Translations under genes and position numbers: made by a program
NCBI GenBank assembly: GCA_036426205.1
Contig: CM071570.1
Span: 2,805,997 to 2,869,996 of the forward strand
From: Ascaphus truei
Taxonomy: Eukaryota; Chordata; Amphibia; Anura; Ascaphidae
Reading direction: 5' to 3'
DNA length: 64,000 nucleotides
In this document: positions 32,426 through 43,145 of the stretch, piece after piece
How positions within the stretch are numbered: the stretch's first letter is position 1
How the letters are laid out: each line of letters begins with the position of its first letter
Notes under the pieces: generated by a model
Database searches by the model: none
Told to the model about the DNA's origin: nothing
The model's input: only the letters and a program-made list of their open reading frames with translations

Positions 32426-32695
32426 ATATCTCCTGCTCATATCTTGGGTTGAGGAATTTCTTCACTATATTATATATATAGTATATATATATATATATAT
32501 ATTATATATTATACTATATAATATATATATAGTGAAGAAATTCCTCAATATATATTATATATATATATAATATATAGTGAAAAATTCCTAACACAAGATA
32601 TGAGCCTCAGGATGAGGTTGATATATATAAAAATCGATAGCTATCTCATCCTCCTGCTCATATCTTGTGTTGAGGAATTTCTTCACTTCAGTCAG
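32426..32695. repeat. Nested foldback repeat
   Basis: The phrase tgctcatatcttgggttgag + gaatttcttcac occurs forward at about 32434 and 32655 and in reverse complement at about 32529 and 32577, around AT repeats. It can fold into alternative hairpins. Confidence 0.75.
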
Positions 32696-32889
32696 GTCAT
32701 CCCTCTGGAGCTGGTTACTCACTGGACCCTCCACCTCTGCTGGAGAAAGCTAACCCAACTAACTCACTGGTCTCTGGGCTTTAAATACCAGTTTGGGGTC
32801 TTGCTCTCTGAACCATTGATTAGGAGATCTCAATCAATTACTAATGTGAAGAGTTATGTACACTAATGGTGCTACATACATACATACAG

Positions 32890-33150
32890 TTCTTTCAAAA
32901 CTAAGGCTGTCTCACATTTTAATCTGGTCTGTAACTGTTACATAAGCCTATAATATACATCTTCACTAACTGTGCATGCAATGTCTTGTATATAATGTAT
33001 ACCCTGTTCATTTATGTAACTGTATTTTTAACCATGTATTTGTCATATTAACTATGTCCAGGACATACGTGAAAACGAGAGGTAACTCTCAATGTATTAC
33101 TTCCTGATAAAACATTTTATACCTACCTACCTACCTACCTACATACTCTT
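32890..33150 (+). mobile_element. L2-type LINE 3' end with CTAC tail
   Basis: Matches the reverse complement of 14450-14700 (ctcacattttaatctggtct; ggtaactctcaatgtattac). The tail is (CTAC)n instead of (ATAA)n. Mirrored at about 50930-51205 with a GTAG tail. Confidence 0.78.
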
Positions 33151-33389
33151 TGAAACAGTTTCTCGTATACAGTAAACAAAGGGAGAGGTCTCATTGAAGT
33201 GTTAATCAAATCTTTGAAACATAGTTTGGCCTTTGTATCCTGTCATCTATTCAGACAATGGGCTAACTCATTTACACATGTGTATACCCACCAACATACA
33301 CTTCTAGGTCAAGCAATTTATAATATCAAAATCATAGTTTATGGTGAAATGACCACTTCAATTCTTACACAATCTATGTTTTTGGTGCC

Positions 33390-33490
33390 CAAGATTACAA
33401 GGAGCCAACACCAGAAATTGAACCAGGTTCCCCTGCTTCAAACTCAGTGCCAGAGTCAGTGTCTTTACTCACTGAGCCGCTCCTTCGTCC
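33390..33490 (+). mobile_element. MIR/CORE-SINE-like 3' segment
   Basis: Shares cagaaattgaaccaggttc and the following ttcaaac block with 62500-62525. The shape (gccc aag rtyaca, gaaccagg, ctcactgagccgctcc) resembles MIR/L2 3' ends. Confidence 0.45.
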
Positions 33491-33880
33491 TTAAGTTACT
33501 GTATGAACGTCCAGGTTTCCATGTGTGTGCTGTGATGTTCTGTATCTGTCTGCCCTTCAGCTGTGGCCTCCTGTAATGTCTTCTCTGGCGCTTAACTGGG
33601 ACAGGGACCATTTAATAACAGGAGGAGGGGGTGTTTTTGTAATAGCCTTGATGTATCACTAGCAGCGGTGTTAGCAATATTCACTCTGTGTGTGTGGATA
33701 TATATATTAGTGCCAACCACGTACTAATATTATTATTGTTTGATTGTAAATCAGGTGAGTGTTGACAAAGCAGCAGTTTGCTCTGCTCAGCAAGTGTGGT
33801 CAAATGTTTGTGGAAGTGGTGGGAACAAATAACAAGTTTGCAAGGAGAAAGCACTATATGCTACACTCACATGACCAGTG

Positions 33881-34983
33881 TGTAACGGAGTGCTCACCAC
33901 AAACAAGGCGTGACCGCGAGGCTGATGTGGGGATTTGATATAACACTGTAAGGAATCGGGGAACACGTCTTTTGCAACGTGTTCCCTCCTTACCTGTATC
34001 TGAATAGACTTCCGCACAGGCACCAACGCATGCGCGTACCACCGCTCTGGTTACAGAGCGTGCACGCGTAGCTCTTCTAGGACTGCCAAGGAGCTTGGCT
34101 CAGCCCCCCGATGTGCCGCGCTCCTCTTGCGCGGCAACTAATTCCTTGCCACTTGTCTCCTGCAGCCTATCCAGCTGCTACTTGCCTCTATATCCAGCTG
34201 TTTCGTGAGCTCCTTCTGACCATATTAAGATGTTAAGTAAATATAAGGCATTCCAGTGTAGAAAGGACTGCTATCCCCAAAAGTTGCCTGGTGTATGAGA
34301 CTAGCTGGAAGGGTGAAGAAAAGTATATATGTATATGTAATGCAAAGATTCTGGATTCAGCCAATAACTTGCACACTCTGAGTCAGTAAACAGTCTTAGA
34401 GATGTAATCAAAAAGGGATTTTACTTAGCTTCGGTTATGTTCTCAGTTACAGCGTGCACAGCATACGACAGGAAAACACTCCAAACACCCGGGAAAGCCC
34501 CAATCAGCAAGGGGAATTCTAGCCCAGGGCACATGCACGGTCCATGCAGAAGCTTCTGGCACTATCCCCAGCCTAGGCTCTTATTTATAGCATTTTCTGA
34601 GGCTTCCTCCAATCAGTGTTGAGTGTTGTAGCAAATGCATACCTAAACTCATGAATTACACTTCCTTTGTAGCAAACAACTCTATATATAGTAAACATGG
34701 GGCAGATGGAGCTCTGCTCACCCAAAGCACATGCCATGGCACACTTAAGCTGGTAAGTGGTCAAATATGTGACGAGAGAGCTCTCACTCTACTCAAAGCA
34801 CATGTTATGGCATACTTCAGCTAATGAGTGGTACTTTCCCATACAGTATAGCTATAGCAAACAACACTTATTTTGGTAGCTAGAGTTGTGGCTTTTCTTT
34901 TTCTTAAAGATAATGTGTTGCGGTTTGGTGCGGCACCAGAGCCATGTGTAGCTGCGACTCTGACAAAATGGAGACACACTACA
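33881..34983 (-). mobile_element. Solo LTR, minus orientation
   Basis: Starts tgtaacggagtgctcacc and ends acacactaca, giving TGTAGTGTG...TCCGTTACA on the minus strand. A minus-strand TATAAATAAG near 34588 suits a promoter. No matching target duplication (agtg/tctg). It lies 71 bp upstream of the 35055 exon. Mirrored at about 49093-50197. Confidence 0.55.
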
Positions 34984-35054
34984 TCTGTATTGCCATACTA
35001 CAGTATATGTTTTTAATCTTGCAAACTAATTAGTACAAGCATTCTCATTTGTAG

Positions 35055-35225
35055 ATGTCCCAGGATAAAACAGACTGGTCAATGGATAGAACACTTCAGA
35101 AGCCGCAGGGGATTCAACATTTCCCTTACTCTGGCATCCTAACCGAATACTCCAACTCTATGGACCATGCCATCGATATGGAAGTCAGACGTTTAGAAGA
35201 TCCTTTTGGAAGAAGGCGCAACCCT
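35055..35225 (+). CDS. Internal exon, 57 codons, phase 0-0 (gene 2)
   Basis: Acceptor ttctcatttgtag, donor ccct|gtaagt. Exactly 171 bp, open throughout, so it can be skipped without frameshift. Reads MSQDKTDWSMDRTLQK, then FPYSGILTEYSNSMDH, ending VRRLEDPFGRRRNP. Hydrophilic, with three tyrosine/tryptophan-containing stretches and a basic end. No known domain. It lies between the other two gene 2 exons and has compatible phase. A damaged mirror copy is at about 48845-49019, with many differences that break the frame. Confidence 0.5.
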
Positions 35226-36985
35226 GTAAGTTTAGCAGTTTATCCCCCTTAACCAACATTGCAGATAAGTACAACAAAATTTACCAGACTACTCCTGCCT
35301 ACCTTTTCAGTTCTTTCATTACTGTATTACTATTAAACGTATGTCTCTCTCTGCTCCCCCCCTCTCTCGCTCTCTTTCCCTCACTCTCATCTCTTTCCCT
35401 CTCATCTCTCTCCCAGCGGCAGAGGGAGGACCACCCAGGCAGCCTGTAGCCCAAGTTGGGCTCACCTTCCAGATTCGTATCGCCGGGGCGGGCCTCCCTC
35501 TGCCACCGGGCCGGTGACAGATGACCCTGCACTGCCACGTTGGCAGGTAACTCATCTGGCATTGATAGCCTTGCTACCCGTAAGGTTAACCCCATCTGTA
35601 AGTGATAAGGACTGTCAGTGAGTAAGGTTTAGGCTGTTACAAGATGACCTGGTTAAAAGATGGTAAGCCTCTTATAGACCATCCTGTCTTTAATGATGTA
35701 AATGATGAGGTCTGTGTAGTGCTGAGAATGATCCAGACTTATATGGTGTGCGTAGTGCCGCACATAGAGATCCTATAGATGGTGCACCCCTATAGGTAGT
35801 GAGTATGCATGACGAATTGGTTGAATAAAATAAAATATGTGGAAAATAAAGTGACCCCGGCTTTTTCTGTTTTCTGTTCCCTTAGCCCTAGAACTGTGAG
35901 ATTTCTTGTGTCAGTTTTAGGGGGGATATTTGGGTAATGTTGCAATTATTTTGTTTGCAGGAGTTCGGGGACAGGAGCTACCGGTAGTACCTTAATTCTA
36001 CCCGGCGAGTAGGCATGATTTGCCAGTACGCGAGTGGAATTACACCGGGGCTGCCCAGTGTCCTCCAAACTCCTGATTTTCGAGCCCTGATATCTCAGTC
36101 CTATATCCCGTACAATCATGAGTCTCCCCACGGTCCCCCATGTTTTAAAATATGTTTTTAGCTCAGCGGAGTGTATGTAAGGAGAAGCCCCAGTCAGAGA
36201 ACAGACGATTTTGTGGATTGAGTCGATAAAGCTAGAATGGGCTTTTCAAAGTTGCTATGTCCCAAATAACAGAGCAACCGACTTCGTTTTGAAGCTAGGA
36301 AAGTCTGCCCTGCAGAGACTAAGTCAGATGCGAGGACCAAGTTCTCATCTGAGAACGTAGCGGTCGTGGTCAGGGTTTCCTGCCGAAAATAGTTCCAGGA
36401 GTATCGGGACTAGGTCCCGGTCAGAAGTTTCTGTTGAATCTTGGTCCGGGATAAGGTTCTGATCAGGGTAAGCCCTTGCAAGCGGGCGCCCTGCATTTAG
36501 GAAAGGCTACATCTCATACTTCAGACCCCAGTAAGTGTGCATATTTCTGTATTTTGTGTTTTGTTGTATTTCTGAGGTTTTATCCAAATAAACCTGATTT
36601 TATTTCACTGCCTTGTTTTGACTATTGACTGATGAACGAAAGAAACCTATGAAGAGAAAATAGGAGTAGAGAAGCAGGCCCCTATTATAGCACTCCCAAT
36701 AGTGTAATGATGAGATGATTAAAAGTGCAGTATGTCTAAAGTACTCAGTATTACTTAGTTCTGCTCCTCCCTATTTACATAAAGCGATGATTGACACGCC
36801 CCCTCCTCTCGTCCCCCTACATAAGGTTGGGGGGACTCAGAGTCCAAACTGAGTCAGAGGGAAAGTGTGTGGGGAATAAGGCAGGCAGAAATAAAACAAC
36901 AACATTCTTCTTTTTCTGTTACCTGTACCCTCAAGATCCTCACCTAAAGCCTAAAGTCCCCGTGGCTGAAGGGGTTCCCCGAGAC
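35226..36985. other. Intronic repeat-like sequence
   Basis: Pyrimidine-rich run at 35340-35415. Around 36540-36615 the text aagtgtgcatatttctgtat...ccttgttttgac resembles 38890-38985 (gtgtctttt...gccttgttttgc), suggesting two diverged copies of one LTR-like 3' end, both with AATAA-type signals. No gene. Confidence 0.4.
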
Positions 36986-37205
36986 TATATTGACTGTATT
37001 TCAGTGTGTTTTACATTCGGAACCGATGTCCAAACAGGCAGCCCGTGCAAACCCATAGGCGCCGGTGAGTCTGCTGGACATCGTTCAAAGTTCAAAGCAG
37101 CCAGGGGATGCCCAGAGGTGTGAATGGCATTTGGTTAGCGGGGAAAGGCGGAGTAAGGTCCGGAGATAAATGGCAGTCCTCCGGGATGCCACTTGTTCTG
37201 CCAGA
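36986..37205 (-). repeat. Dispersed repeat, related to 58790-59005
   Basis: Contains acattcggaaccgatgtcca, ggcgccggtgagtctgctgg and agttcaaagcagccagggga. The reverse complement of these phrases occurs at 58790-59005. Likely an LTR-element leader or similar. Confidence 0.6.
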
Positions 37206-37534
37206 CTTAGGGGCGCTGCCCAGCAGGTGGCATTGGTATAGCTGGGGGGAGAGGTGGCAGGCTGGCGCATGTCCCTCAGCTATTTTAAATTTCCTGCTGA
37301 CCCGGCTTTTCTAGCCGGCTTGGCTCTGATTGGCTGCTTAAGAAATTTCCCACACGCTGATTGGCTGTCTGCTCTGCTTCTATTTTATGAGTGAACCAGA
37401 GAATACTATACAAAGCCATGAGCCAATCAGATGGTGTGTTCCCCTTGAGTCAGAGCCAAAAGAGCGCGGGCGGGCTTTTCAAAGTTACTTTGTTTGTGTA
37501 GCCTGTTTCCTTGTGAATACAGACTGCTACCTAT

Positions 37535-38675
37535 GCTGTATAACCTGTAGGCTCACAGGGCCTGAGCCTCCACCACGGAGAGCGTGGGTTACGCGTAATA
37601 ATAGGAGCAACCTCGTACTTAGTGCAGCGCCTCCACCTGCGATGGCTCCCACCAGAGGTGAGTGGTTCCTAGCAGGACAATTGTATATCACTCCACACAC
37701 ACACAGCATGTAAAACAACCAATGACTTTACTATAGTTACCATAAGCAGTATATTTATATCAACTGGTGTCCCTCCCTAGAGGAGACACTAACTACTGCA
37801 TCGCGCAGGATGCTCCTACCTCCACCGGGTGGTCCCACCCCGTGTCCAGTAGCCACACTCCGTATGTCCCCCACCCTCAAGTGAGATATATATGTATGTG
37901 TGACTGCGCAGCCACTATGTCCTGTATGAATAGGTGATATAGTTGGTGCACTTGTTGGTTACCTGCCGAGCACTCCAGTGCCCGGGCCTGCCAAGGAACT
38001 TCACAAAGGATCCGATGACTGTTGACCACAGGAACCACCGTCCAGGGCGATCCCACCCGGATGACTGCAGCGACAGCCACGGAGGTCTGAGCCCAGACCT
38101 CTGCACAATGTGAAATATGGAACTGTCTCTGTAGGAACAGTCCGATGCAAAGTAAGGGGATCTGACCCTGGCCCTGACTAAGGCCGGTCCCTATATCCGC
38201 TCCACTCTACGGGGACTCAGGGCCTAACTGGGCCAGGGGGTATCAGACCTAGTGCAGGGGCTATCGTCCTCCCTACACCAGGAGCTCCATCTCCATCTCC
38301 TTCCTCCTCCCGCTGACTGACAATGTGTGCTTCCCGGTGCAACCTTCTATCTCTCCCTCCCGCTAATCTCGCCACCCCATAGGTTCCCTGGCGTCACATG
38401 GTCTCGCGGTGCCTTCTGGGACTCGTAGTCCCGTACGCTCCACCCTATAGGAGCCGACCCTCCTTCGCGGGCTTTGCAACCTGCCGCTGCGCATGCGCGA
38501 CCTCTGCTCCCTAGCCACCTCCACCGGCGCACCGCGCCTGCGCGAGCATCAACATGGCGGCGCCCAGAACTGCGCTCCGACAATGTTGAGCCTCCGATAC
38601 GCCGGAGCCCTCCCTGCACCTCTGCAACCCTGTCCGCACACGCAACAATGGGGTGAGTCTGGGAACCCGGCTACA
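37535..38675 (-). mobile_element. Solo LTR-like segment, minus orientation
   Basis: The right end cccggctaca matches the LTR start TGTAGCCGGG. Inside are cagcgcctccacct, caagtgcaccaac, gtgacgccaggga (all on the appropriate strand) and an NRF1-type tgcgcatgcgcg at 38488-38499, as in the LTR at 17567-18829. The left end near 37535 is uncertain. Mirrored at about 45352-46510. Confidence 0.6.
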
Positions 38676-39700
38676 TCTGTAATAGCAAAGCAACCGGCTT
38701 CGATTTCAAGCCTGCCTGCCAGAGATTAAGTCCAGCATTTTGCGCCCAAGTTCTCAGAAGACAACGTAGCGGTCATGGCTGGGATTTTATGACGATTTGC
38801 GTTCCAGGAGATTCTGGGCTAAGTCCCGGTCTGGATAAAATTCTCCCAAAGAGTTCCCTGCACCTAAAAAAGTCTAGTTTTCAACCCCAGCCCAAAAGTA
38901 AGTGTGTCTTTTCATCTGTATTTTGTGTTTCACTGTGTGTAAGCGAAATTACAATTTATTTATCTGCCTTGTTTTGCTCAATGACTGATCCTGGTAAAAA
39001 GGTGTAAATAACGTGGTCTCCTGTGACAGGGGGTTGGGGACTCTATGTGCACTCCTCTGGGGTGGGGGGGGGGGACAGGGACCCCACATATAGCTTTTCT
39101 GGGATGGAGGGAGCCAACGTCCCCATGTATACTCCCACTGGATAGGGGTGGGAGACAGCACATGTATACCCTTTCTGGGTTGGAGGGGGCAGATATAAAT
39201 AATAATAATAGCATGTTCTTGTATAGTGTAACAACAGGACAAAGTTCCATTAAAAACGGTGCTACAAAAAAACATTTTTGGTAACCAGTTGCATAAACGT
39301 TGAATATTAATAAGCTTGCTTGTAGAGAGAGAATACTCAAGGCGACATTGAATAAATCAGACACAGGTGTATTGCTCACAGTAGGGGAGGTGTAAATGAA
39401 TGTCCTGGTTGATAGTACAGATGGCTGGTGATGTATCAGCCCCCTCTGGTTCTCTTCCTATTTGGACTGACTCCCTAGAGCATGAAGATCACTGTGGTGT
39501 CAATGACAGTGAATTCCCATAACATTCCAATGATTGATAGGGAGTAAAGTACTCACATGTAGTCGCTTGTCTTCCTCCGTTGGCATGCCTCACGTGGTAT
39601 GGAGAAGCAGGTAATCCGGTGAAGGAAGGAAAAACGGAGCACAGCTGTGCAAAAGATAGATGTCCGGGGCTACAGCATAATACTGATTTAAAGGTCTTTA
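38676..39700. other. Intronic repeat-like sequence
   Basis: Includes a second copy of the LTR-like 3' end (38690-38990) and G/C-rich ggggtggggg text at 39058-39075. No gene. Confidence 0.4.
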
Positions 39701-39702
39701 AT

Positions 39703-39826
39703 GAAAAATTGACAACATGGTACAGACAGAATAAAAAACCTACTCTCTGACGAAGCGCTATATGTAGCGTGAAACGCGTAAGAGTAGGTTTTTTATTCTG
39801 TCCGTACCATGTTGTCAATTTTTCTC
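39703..39826 (+). ncRNA. Hammerhead-ribozyme-like sequence with intact core
   Basis: Order along the plus strand: stem I 5' side ending aacctactct (to 39746), CTGACGA (39747-39753), extra A, stem II gcgcta/tagcgt with loop tatg (39755-39770), GAAA (39771-39774), two-pair stem III ac-gc-gt, then the cleavage-type position A at 39780, and stem I 3' side agagtaggtt from 39781. All conserved core bases of a hammerhead (CUGANGA, GAAA, U before H) are present. Stem I is unusually long, about 40 pairs with one mismatch. The extra A after A9 is the one deviation and is shared by the two decayed copies. Type I hammerheads with very short stem III are known in Penelope-like elements. Activity is inference. 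Mirrored at about 44222-44341. Confidence 0.65.
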
Positions 39827-40906
39827 TATGTTCCATAGATAACCTCACATCATATTGCTTTGTTGTTATTGTTTTTTTGACACAATTAGGTCCATTTATT
39901 TCTATTTTTGTCTGTGTAGACCTTTTTTTGTACTATCTTTTGTGTGGTACAGATGCAGCCACCAGTATTAGAACACTTGTGTCACGGTGGACCAGTACTT
40001 ATTAACACTTTTATATTTTTGGGATTCTCGATTGAGCATAACAAGGCGGGCAAAATAAATTGTCATTTATTTCTTTTCAGACAAACACACGACTACCTCA
40101 GAATACACTTAATAATCACTTACTGGGATGGGGAAACAAATTAAATTGTCCATTGAACGAAAGATGAAGAAACAAAGTCTCTGGGTTACAATCCTTTTGG
40201 TTAGGGCGCAACTTGCCTGCCCGATATTTCCATTAAATGTAAAAAGCTTGTTCTGGTTCGTTGGGTTCTGGGATCCCCAGCGCTAATGAATTCCTGAAGT
40301 AGGGGTAAATCCTTGGTTACGATATTTTAACCCCTTGCGTTCTGGAACCGCTGCCGATGTACTTGGACGGGATTTTGAACCACGCTTGAAGAAATCATGA
40401 ATCACACTTGGACTGGGGCTGCAGGCATTTTTATAGGGTTAAGGGTCCTATACTTAACATCTGCACCCAATCCCTTCCGTGGGAACACATTTTCCCCCTA
40501 TCCCAGACTTGCCAGTAGTTCATAGCATGGGCAGAAGTGGCTTCCTGGTTTGCACGAAGCGTGTGCTAACTCGACACCTAAGCTGCTTAGCATACTGGGT
40601 CCCACTTCTTCCCTGGTGACAGTAAGTCTGGGATTTGGCTACCAAGTGTGAGTGCCCCATACTGTGTACCAGGGTCTGGTACTCAGGGATATCCTGATCA
40701 CTCTAACACCTTGGCTCTCTGAGGCTTTTCAACTTCGGATTTCTCATAGACATTGAGGCATTCACTTCGCAGGGGGCCCTTTGAAGTGCGGAGATGAAAG
40801 ACCCTCAGCTCATTTACTCTCAACATATATGTATGTTAATACATTCATTGCTGGCCACAGGAAAAGCTTCCTGCCTGTACAGTTTAAAACATAACTCAAA
40901 TACAGT
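39827..40906. other. Remainder of the left arm before the array
   Basis: AT-rich, no gene. The phrase gcagccaccagtattagaac (39957-39976) recurs in reverse complement at the start of the Penelope element near 54612, so part of this may be Penelope-derived. Confidence 0.4.
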
Positions 40907-41920
40907 TTCTCTCTATCTATATCTCTACTTTCTCTATCTCTATCTCTTCTTTCTCTATCTCTATCTCTATCTCTACCTTCCGTATCTCTATCTCTACTTT
41001 CTGTATCTCTATCTCTATCTCTACTTTCTCTATTTCTATCTCTTCTTTCTCTATCTCTATCTCTATCTCTACCTTCCGTATCTCTATCTCTACTTTCTCT
41101 ATCTCTATCTTCTGTATCTCTATCTCTACTTTCTGTATCTCTATCTCTACTTTCTCTATCTCTATCTCTACTTTCTATATCTCTATCTCTATCTCTACTT
41201 TATGTATCTCTATCTCTACTTTCTCTATCTCTATCTCTACTTTCTGTATCTCTATCTCTACTTTCTCTATCTCTATCTCTACTTTCTGTATCTCTATCTC
41301 TACTTTCTGTATCTCTATCTCTACTTTCTGTATCTCTATCTCTATCTCTACTTTCTGTATCTCTATCTCTATCTCTACTTTCTGTATCTCTATGTCTATC
41401 TCTACCTTCCGTATCTCTATCTCTACTTTCTCTATCTCTATCTTCTGTATCTCTATCTCTACTTTCTGTATCTCTATCTCTATCTCTACTTTCTGTATCT
41501 CTATCTCTATCTCTACTTTCTCCTATCTCTATCTACTTATCTTGTATCTCTATCTCCTACTTTTCGTATCTCTATATCTCTACTTACTATTCGTAGATAT
41601 CTCTGATCTCTATCTTCTTTAATCCTACTCTCTACTTCGTAGCTCTATCTCTACTTTCGTGTATCTCTCTCTCTATCTTCTTATCTCTATCTCTATCTCT
41701 ACTTTCTTATCTCTATCATCCTACTTCTCTATCTCTCTCTCTATCTCGTATTTATTCTATTCTCTATCTCTACTTTCTATATCTCTATCTCTATCTCTAC
41801 TTTATGTATCTCTATCTCTACTTTCTCTATCTCTATCTCTACTTTCTGTATCTCTATCTCTACTTTCTGTATCTCTATCTCTACTTTCTGTATCTCTATC
41901 TCTATCTCTACTTTCTATAG
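40907..41920 (+). repeat. TCTATC / CTACTTTCTGTA array, forward
   Basis: About 1 kb of tctatctctatctctacttt-ctgta units. Clean to 41520, noisy with small indels at 41521-41760, clean again to about 41915. Open Y/L/S-rich frames across it are repeat translation. Confidence 0.92.
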
Positions 41921-43145
41921 TAGATAAGGAGATACAAAGTAGACAGATAGAGATAGAGATACCGCCCCAGTCGCTCCTCGCCTACCGACGTCGCGCTCGC
42001 GCTACCGCCCGTACGCGCTCGCTCGAGCCCGTATGAGATATCGATCCCTCCAGTCGCGATCGCGCTAGAGATATCGCCCTACGCGCTCGCGCTACTGACG
42101 CTCCACCGCCCGTCGCCGCTCGCGCTCGCGCTCTACCGCCCGTCGAGCTCTCGCTCGAGCTCCCGCCCGTCGCGCTCGGCTCCCCCCGTCGCGCTCTCGC
42201 TCGCGATCCCATCCCTTCGCGCTCGCGCTCTCTCTCCCGCCCGTCGCGTCTCGCGCTCCCGCCCTTCGCGCTCGCGATCCAGCCCGTAGCTCTCCGCCTC
42301 GAGCCCGTCGCGCTCGCGCTCCCTCCCGTCGCGCTAGCGCTACGCGCTCTCGCCCGTCGCGCTCGCGCTAGCGCCGTCTCGCTCGCGCTCCCGCCCGTCC
42401 GCTCCGCATCCCGCCTCTAGAGATAGCGAAAGTCGAAGATCAGAGTATCGTGACGAGGCATAGACATAGAGATCCAGAACGTCGAGATAGCATAGAGGAT
42501 CCCTAACGTCCGCGCTCGCCGCAGCGGATACAGCAAGTAGACATAGCCTACCGCCCGTCTCGCTCGCGCTCCGACCGTCGCGCTCGAGCTCGAGCCCTAG
42601 CGCTCGCGCTACCTCCCGTAGCGCTCGCAGACTCGGCTCTCGCCCCGTCGAGACTCGAGATAGCGCTACAGCAAGTAGAGCTAGAGATCGAGATCAGAAC
42701 GTAGAGATAGAGCAGCCGATACAGAAAGTCGAGATAGAGCACCGAAGTAGAGCTAGACATACAGAAAGTAGAGATAAGATAGATAACGTAGAGATAGAGC
42801 TACCGTCAAAGTAGAGCTCGCGATAGAGCCCACGTCGAGATCGAGTCTACATAACGTAGCATGCTCGCGATCGCGCACTTCGCACGTAGAGCTAGAGCAA
42901 GCGCAGTCGCGCTCGCGCTCCGCCAGCGTCGCTGCGATCCCGCCGCTGGGGCGCTCGCGACCGTAGCGCTCTCGCTCCTACTGGCCGGTCTCGCTCCGCC
43001 TCATAGCGCCCGCCGCGCTCCCCTCGCGCACGTCGAGCTCGCGCTCGCGCTCCCGCCCTCGAGCTCAGCGACTCCGCCTGTCGCGTCTCGCGCTCCGCTC
43101 CGCCCGCGCGCTCGCGCCTCAGCGCCCGTCGCGCTACTCAGCTCG
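41921..43145 (-). repeat. Return half of the array with A read as C
   Basis: The sequence turns at ctttctatag|tagataagg and then reads the reverse-complement unit gatagagatagagata. From about 41962, C stands where A is expected: expected GATAGAGATACAGAAAGTA, observed GCTCGCGCTCCCGCCCGTC (42381-42399). G, T and original C are kept. Patches with normal A occur near 42420-42480 and 42680-42860. Arginine/alanine-rich frames here are artefacts of this change. Confidence 0.88.

Larger units (their letters stand above)
30350..40906 (+). repeat. Left arm of a 10.5-kb inverted repeat
   Basis: Every landmark here has a mirror image on the other side, with coordinate sums nearly constant: 30454/53664, 31218/52891, 33881/50197, 35055/49019, 39763/44284 and 40880/43185 sum to about 84050-84120. 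This arm is the better preserved copy: its exon, LTR ends and GIY-YIG frame are intact here and damaged in the mirror. Confidence 0.92.

Noticed and set aside
40794..41606. 270-codon Y/L-rich frame resembling a membrane protein
   Set aside because: It is the TCTATC array read in one phase; neighbouring phases are also open.
41962..43145. APOBEC/ADAR-type hypermutation as the cause of the base change
   Set aside because: Those enzymes give C-to-T or A-to-G changes, not A-to-C transversions.
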